Translations under genes and position numbers: made by a program | Part shown: in pieces, positions 62,508 to 64,000 of the stretch | How the letters are laid out: every line of letters begins with the position of its first letter | Position numbering within the stretch: position 1 is the first letter of the stretch | The notes under the pieces: model-generated | What the model was told of the DNA's origin: nothing | Databases searched by the model: none | The model's input: the letters and a program-made list of their open reading frames with translations, nothing else | From: an uncultured Lachnospiraceae bacterium | GTDB taxonomy: Bacteria; Bacillota; Clostridia; Lachnospirales; Lachnospiraceae | DNA: 64,000 bases | Direction: 5' to 3' | NCBI GenBank assembly: GCA_949878435.1 | Contig: CATLAK010000015.1 | Coordinates: forward strand, 1-64,000

Positions 62508-62849
62508 GTAACATTTCAGCCTGCAAGTACAGGAGAGCAGTTTGGAGAGCGGATGGCTTGGCGCAGATGGCGGCACACCTTATCTTTTCCAGTCTTTGCG
62601 AAAAATTGGCAATTTCACTTACAGAATGTGAGCGAACCTAGGGCAAAATCGCCATGGATGGCGATTTTAGGAGCCAAACGGCATGGATGCCGTCTTGGCT
62701 CCGACCCGACCGTCTTGAAACACTTAAACACATTCTGTTAGTGAAATCCGATTTTGAGAGGAGACTGGAAAAGATAAGGTGTGCCGCCATCTGCGCCAAA
62801 CCATCCGCTCTCCAAACTGCTCTCCTGTACTTGCAGGCTGAAATGTTAC
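62508..62849. repeat. R6: long inverted repeat with conserved core
   Basis: Arms 62508-62595 and 62762-62849 (88 nt) are reverse complements with one transition. The 166-nt core is in orientation B. Its second stem reads ACGGCA/TGCCGT where other copies have GCGGCA/TGCCGC, a two-sided change. An 8-bp direct repeat CCTTTTAT stands at 62499-62506 and 62849-62856, that is, directly at the outer ends of the arms. It lies upstream of the alanine symporter promoter. Confidence 0.96.
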
Positions 62850-62879
62850 CTTTTATGGCAGTATTTTTCACGTTTCCAC

Positions 62880-62908
62880 TTGCATTTTTCCATCTTTTCC
62901 TGTATAGT
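62880..62908 (+). promoter_or_regulatory. AGCS symporter promoter
   Basis: TTGCAT (62880-62885), 17-nt spacer, TATAGT (62903-62908), 30 nt outside R6. Confidence 0.7.
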
Positions 62909-62920
62909 AGTACACGAATC

Positions 62921-62954
62921 AACGAGGATTTACGAAAGTAAATTCTCGTTTTTT
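62921..62954 (+). terminator. leader terminator of the AGCS gene
   Basis: A 13-pair stem AACGAGGATTTAC/GTAAATTCTCGTT with a GAAA loop (62921-62950), followed directly by TTTT. It begins about six bases after the expected transcript start, so the mRNA would have to pass it. Confidence 0.7.
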
Positions 62955-62996
62955 GTGAGGTTCATCTATCTATACTTATGAAAGAGGAGACTTTTT

Positions 62997-64000
62997 ATGG
63001 AAAATGTAATGAACATGATTGCAAAAGTGAATGGTGCCATAAACGGTGTGGTATGGGGAATCCCCATGCTGATTCTGATTATCGGAACAGGCATCTACCT
63101 GACGGTGGGCATGAATTTTTTCCAGATTACCCATATCGGGCACTGGATGAATGAAACCTTTCTTGCCATCTTCAAGAAAAAGCATGTCACTGCCCACACG
63201 GACAAAAGCGAAAACTCTATCTCGCAGTTCCAGGCATTGTCAACTGCGCTTGCCGCTACCATCGGTGTCGGAAACATTGCCGGAGTTGCCGGCGCCATCA
63301 TAACCGGCGGCGCCGGAGCGGTCTTCTGGATGTGGCTTTCCGCGCTGTTCGGCATGATGACCAACTACTCGGAAAATGTGCTGGGAATCTATTACCGGCG
63401 CAAGAACTCTAAGGATGAATGGTCCGGCGGCGCTATGTATTATCTTCAGGACGGATTGAAAGGGAAAAAGATCATCGGCATCTTCGCCAAGCCCCTTGCC
63501 ATTCTCTTTGCCCTCTTCTGCGTATTTGCCTCCTTCGGGATCGGCAACATGACGCAGGTGCATGAAATTGCCAGTTCCTTAAAGGATACTTTCAGTATCC
63601 CTCCTATCGCAACCGGTATTATCATTGCGGTAGTGGCTGCCCTTGTCATTTTAGGCGGCATCAAGACCATCGGCAGTGTAACCGAGAAGATTGTGCCTTT
63701 CATGGCATGCGCATACATACTGGGAACCATCATCGTACTCATTATGAATATCACATCAGTTCCCGCCGTGTTCAGTGCAATCTTTGCCAACGCTTTCGGA
63801 CTCCGCCCTATCGCCGGCGCTACCGTGGGCATGATGATCAAGCAGGCAATGACCATGGGCTTTAAGCGCGGTGTCTTCTCTAATGAAGCAGGACTTGGTT
63901 CCTCCGTTATGGTGCATTCCGCATCAAATGTAAAGGAGCCCATCGTCCAGGGTATGTGGGGAATCTTTGAAGTGTTCTTTGATACCATTGTTGTCTGCAC
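62997..64000 (+). CDS. sodium:alanine symporter (AGCS family), partial
   Basis: The frame opens at the ATG at 62997, preceded by gaggaga, and runs to the window end without stop (334 codons seen). The protein has many hydrophobic helices and the AGCS signature segments TALAATIGVGNIAGVA near residue 90, GGAMYYLQDG near 145, and FKRGVFSNEAGLGSS near 295. Such proteins import alanine, glycine or glutamine with sodium. The C-terminal quarter lies outside the window. Confidence 0.93.
   Translation, partial: MENVMNMIAKVNGAINGVVWGIPMLILIIGTGIYLTVGMNFFQITHIGHWMNETFLAIFKKKHVTAHTDKSENSISQFQALSTALAATIGVGNIAGVAGAIITGGAGAVFWMWLSALFGMMTNYSENVLGIYYRRKNSKDEWSGGAMYYLQDGLKGKKIIGIFAKPLAILFALFCVFASFGIGNMTQVHEIASSLKDTFSIPPIATGIIIAVVAALVILGGIKTIGSVTEKIVPFMACAYILGTIIVLIMNITSVPAVFSAIFANAFGLRPIAGATVGMMIKQAMTMGFKRGVFSNEAGLGSSVMVHSASNVKEPIVQGMWGIFEVFFDTIVVC

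Noticed and set aside
63446-64000. Minus-strand frame opposite the AGCS gene
   Set aside because: The plus strand codes an unbroken symporter with conserved signature motifs.

Overview
The window looks like a chromosome segment of an anaerobic, low-to-medium-GC Clostridia species, most likely Lachnospiraceae. The evidence is the YesM/YesN sensory pair, MglBAC and MsmK-type sugar transporters, an Amt-PII fusion, a large-type SRP RNA, an FtsW/SpoVE-type protein and several Lachnospiraceae-type hypothetical proteins. No plasmid, prophage or complete insertion sequence was seen. Most genes are on the minus strand. Assignment below family level is not possible from sequence reading alone.

Layout. 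1-190: a strong minus-strand promoter and leader, probably of an rRNA operon beginning just outside the window. 283-7441: housekeeping cluster pfkA-dnaX-ybaB-recR-galM-unknown-DUF5711-cvpA. 8025-13109: small coiled-coil protein, tRNA-Ser(CGA), DUF4143 ATPase, 5'-nucleotidase, a MITE-like element, DUF2971 protein. 13182-18765: OB-fold-like lipoprotein and a complete CUT1-type ABC importer. 19346-29812: a galactose-type MglBAC importer with a YesM/YesN two-component system and two further sugar-binding proteins that may be its receptors. 30213-36496: MATE exporter, orphan HicB, a PadR / HAAS-FtsW / ECF sigma / anti-sigma operon, and two decaying genes. 36831-43822: starch/maltodextrin operon (surface starch-binding protein, MalEFG, GH13 enzyme, LacI regulator) without its own ATPase; MsmK at 48693-49802 may energise it. 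44120-49802: tadA, NrdG-type activase, SRP RNA, CdaR-type regulator. 49927-53916: diguanylate cyclase, YesL, HD-GYP and GNAT. 54050-64000: D-lactate dehydrogenase, secreted helical protein, lysophospholipase, metG, amt-PII, GNAT, cyclophilin, and an AGCS symporter cut by the window end.

The most striking content is a family of six intergenic long inverted repeats (R1 7574-7875, R2 18880-19271, R3 36497-36822, R4 47915-48214, R5 48238-48636, R6 62508-62849). All share a conserved core of about 165 nt that folds into three stems with compensatory base changes between copies. In each copy the core is enclosed by 68-118 nt arms that are perfect or nearly perfect reverse complements of each other, yet have no evident similarity to the arms of any other copy. 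The core occurs in both orientations, two copies lie back to back, and at least two copies have short flanking direct repeats. I recognise no named family that matches; this is the best candidate for an undescribed system here.

Regulation visible in sequence: good sigma-A-type promoters before pfkA, tRNA-Ser, the SRP RNA, amt and several other units; probable transcription attenuators before amt, metG and the alanine symporter; an intercistronic terminator between mglB and mglA; and a LacI/CcpA-type operator upstream of the starch operon.
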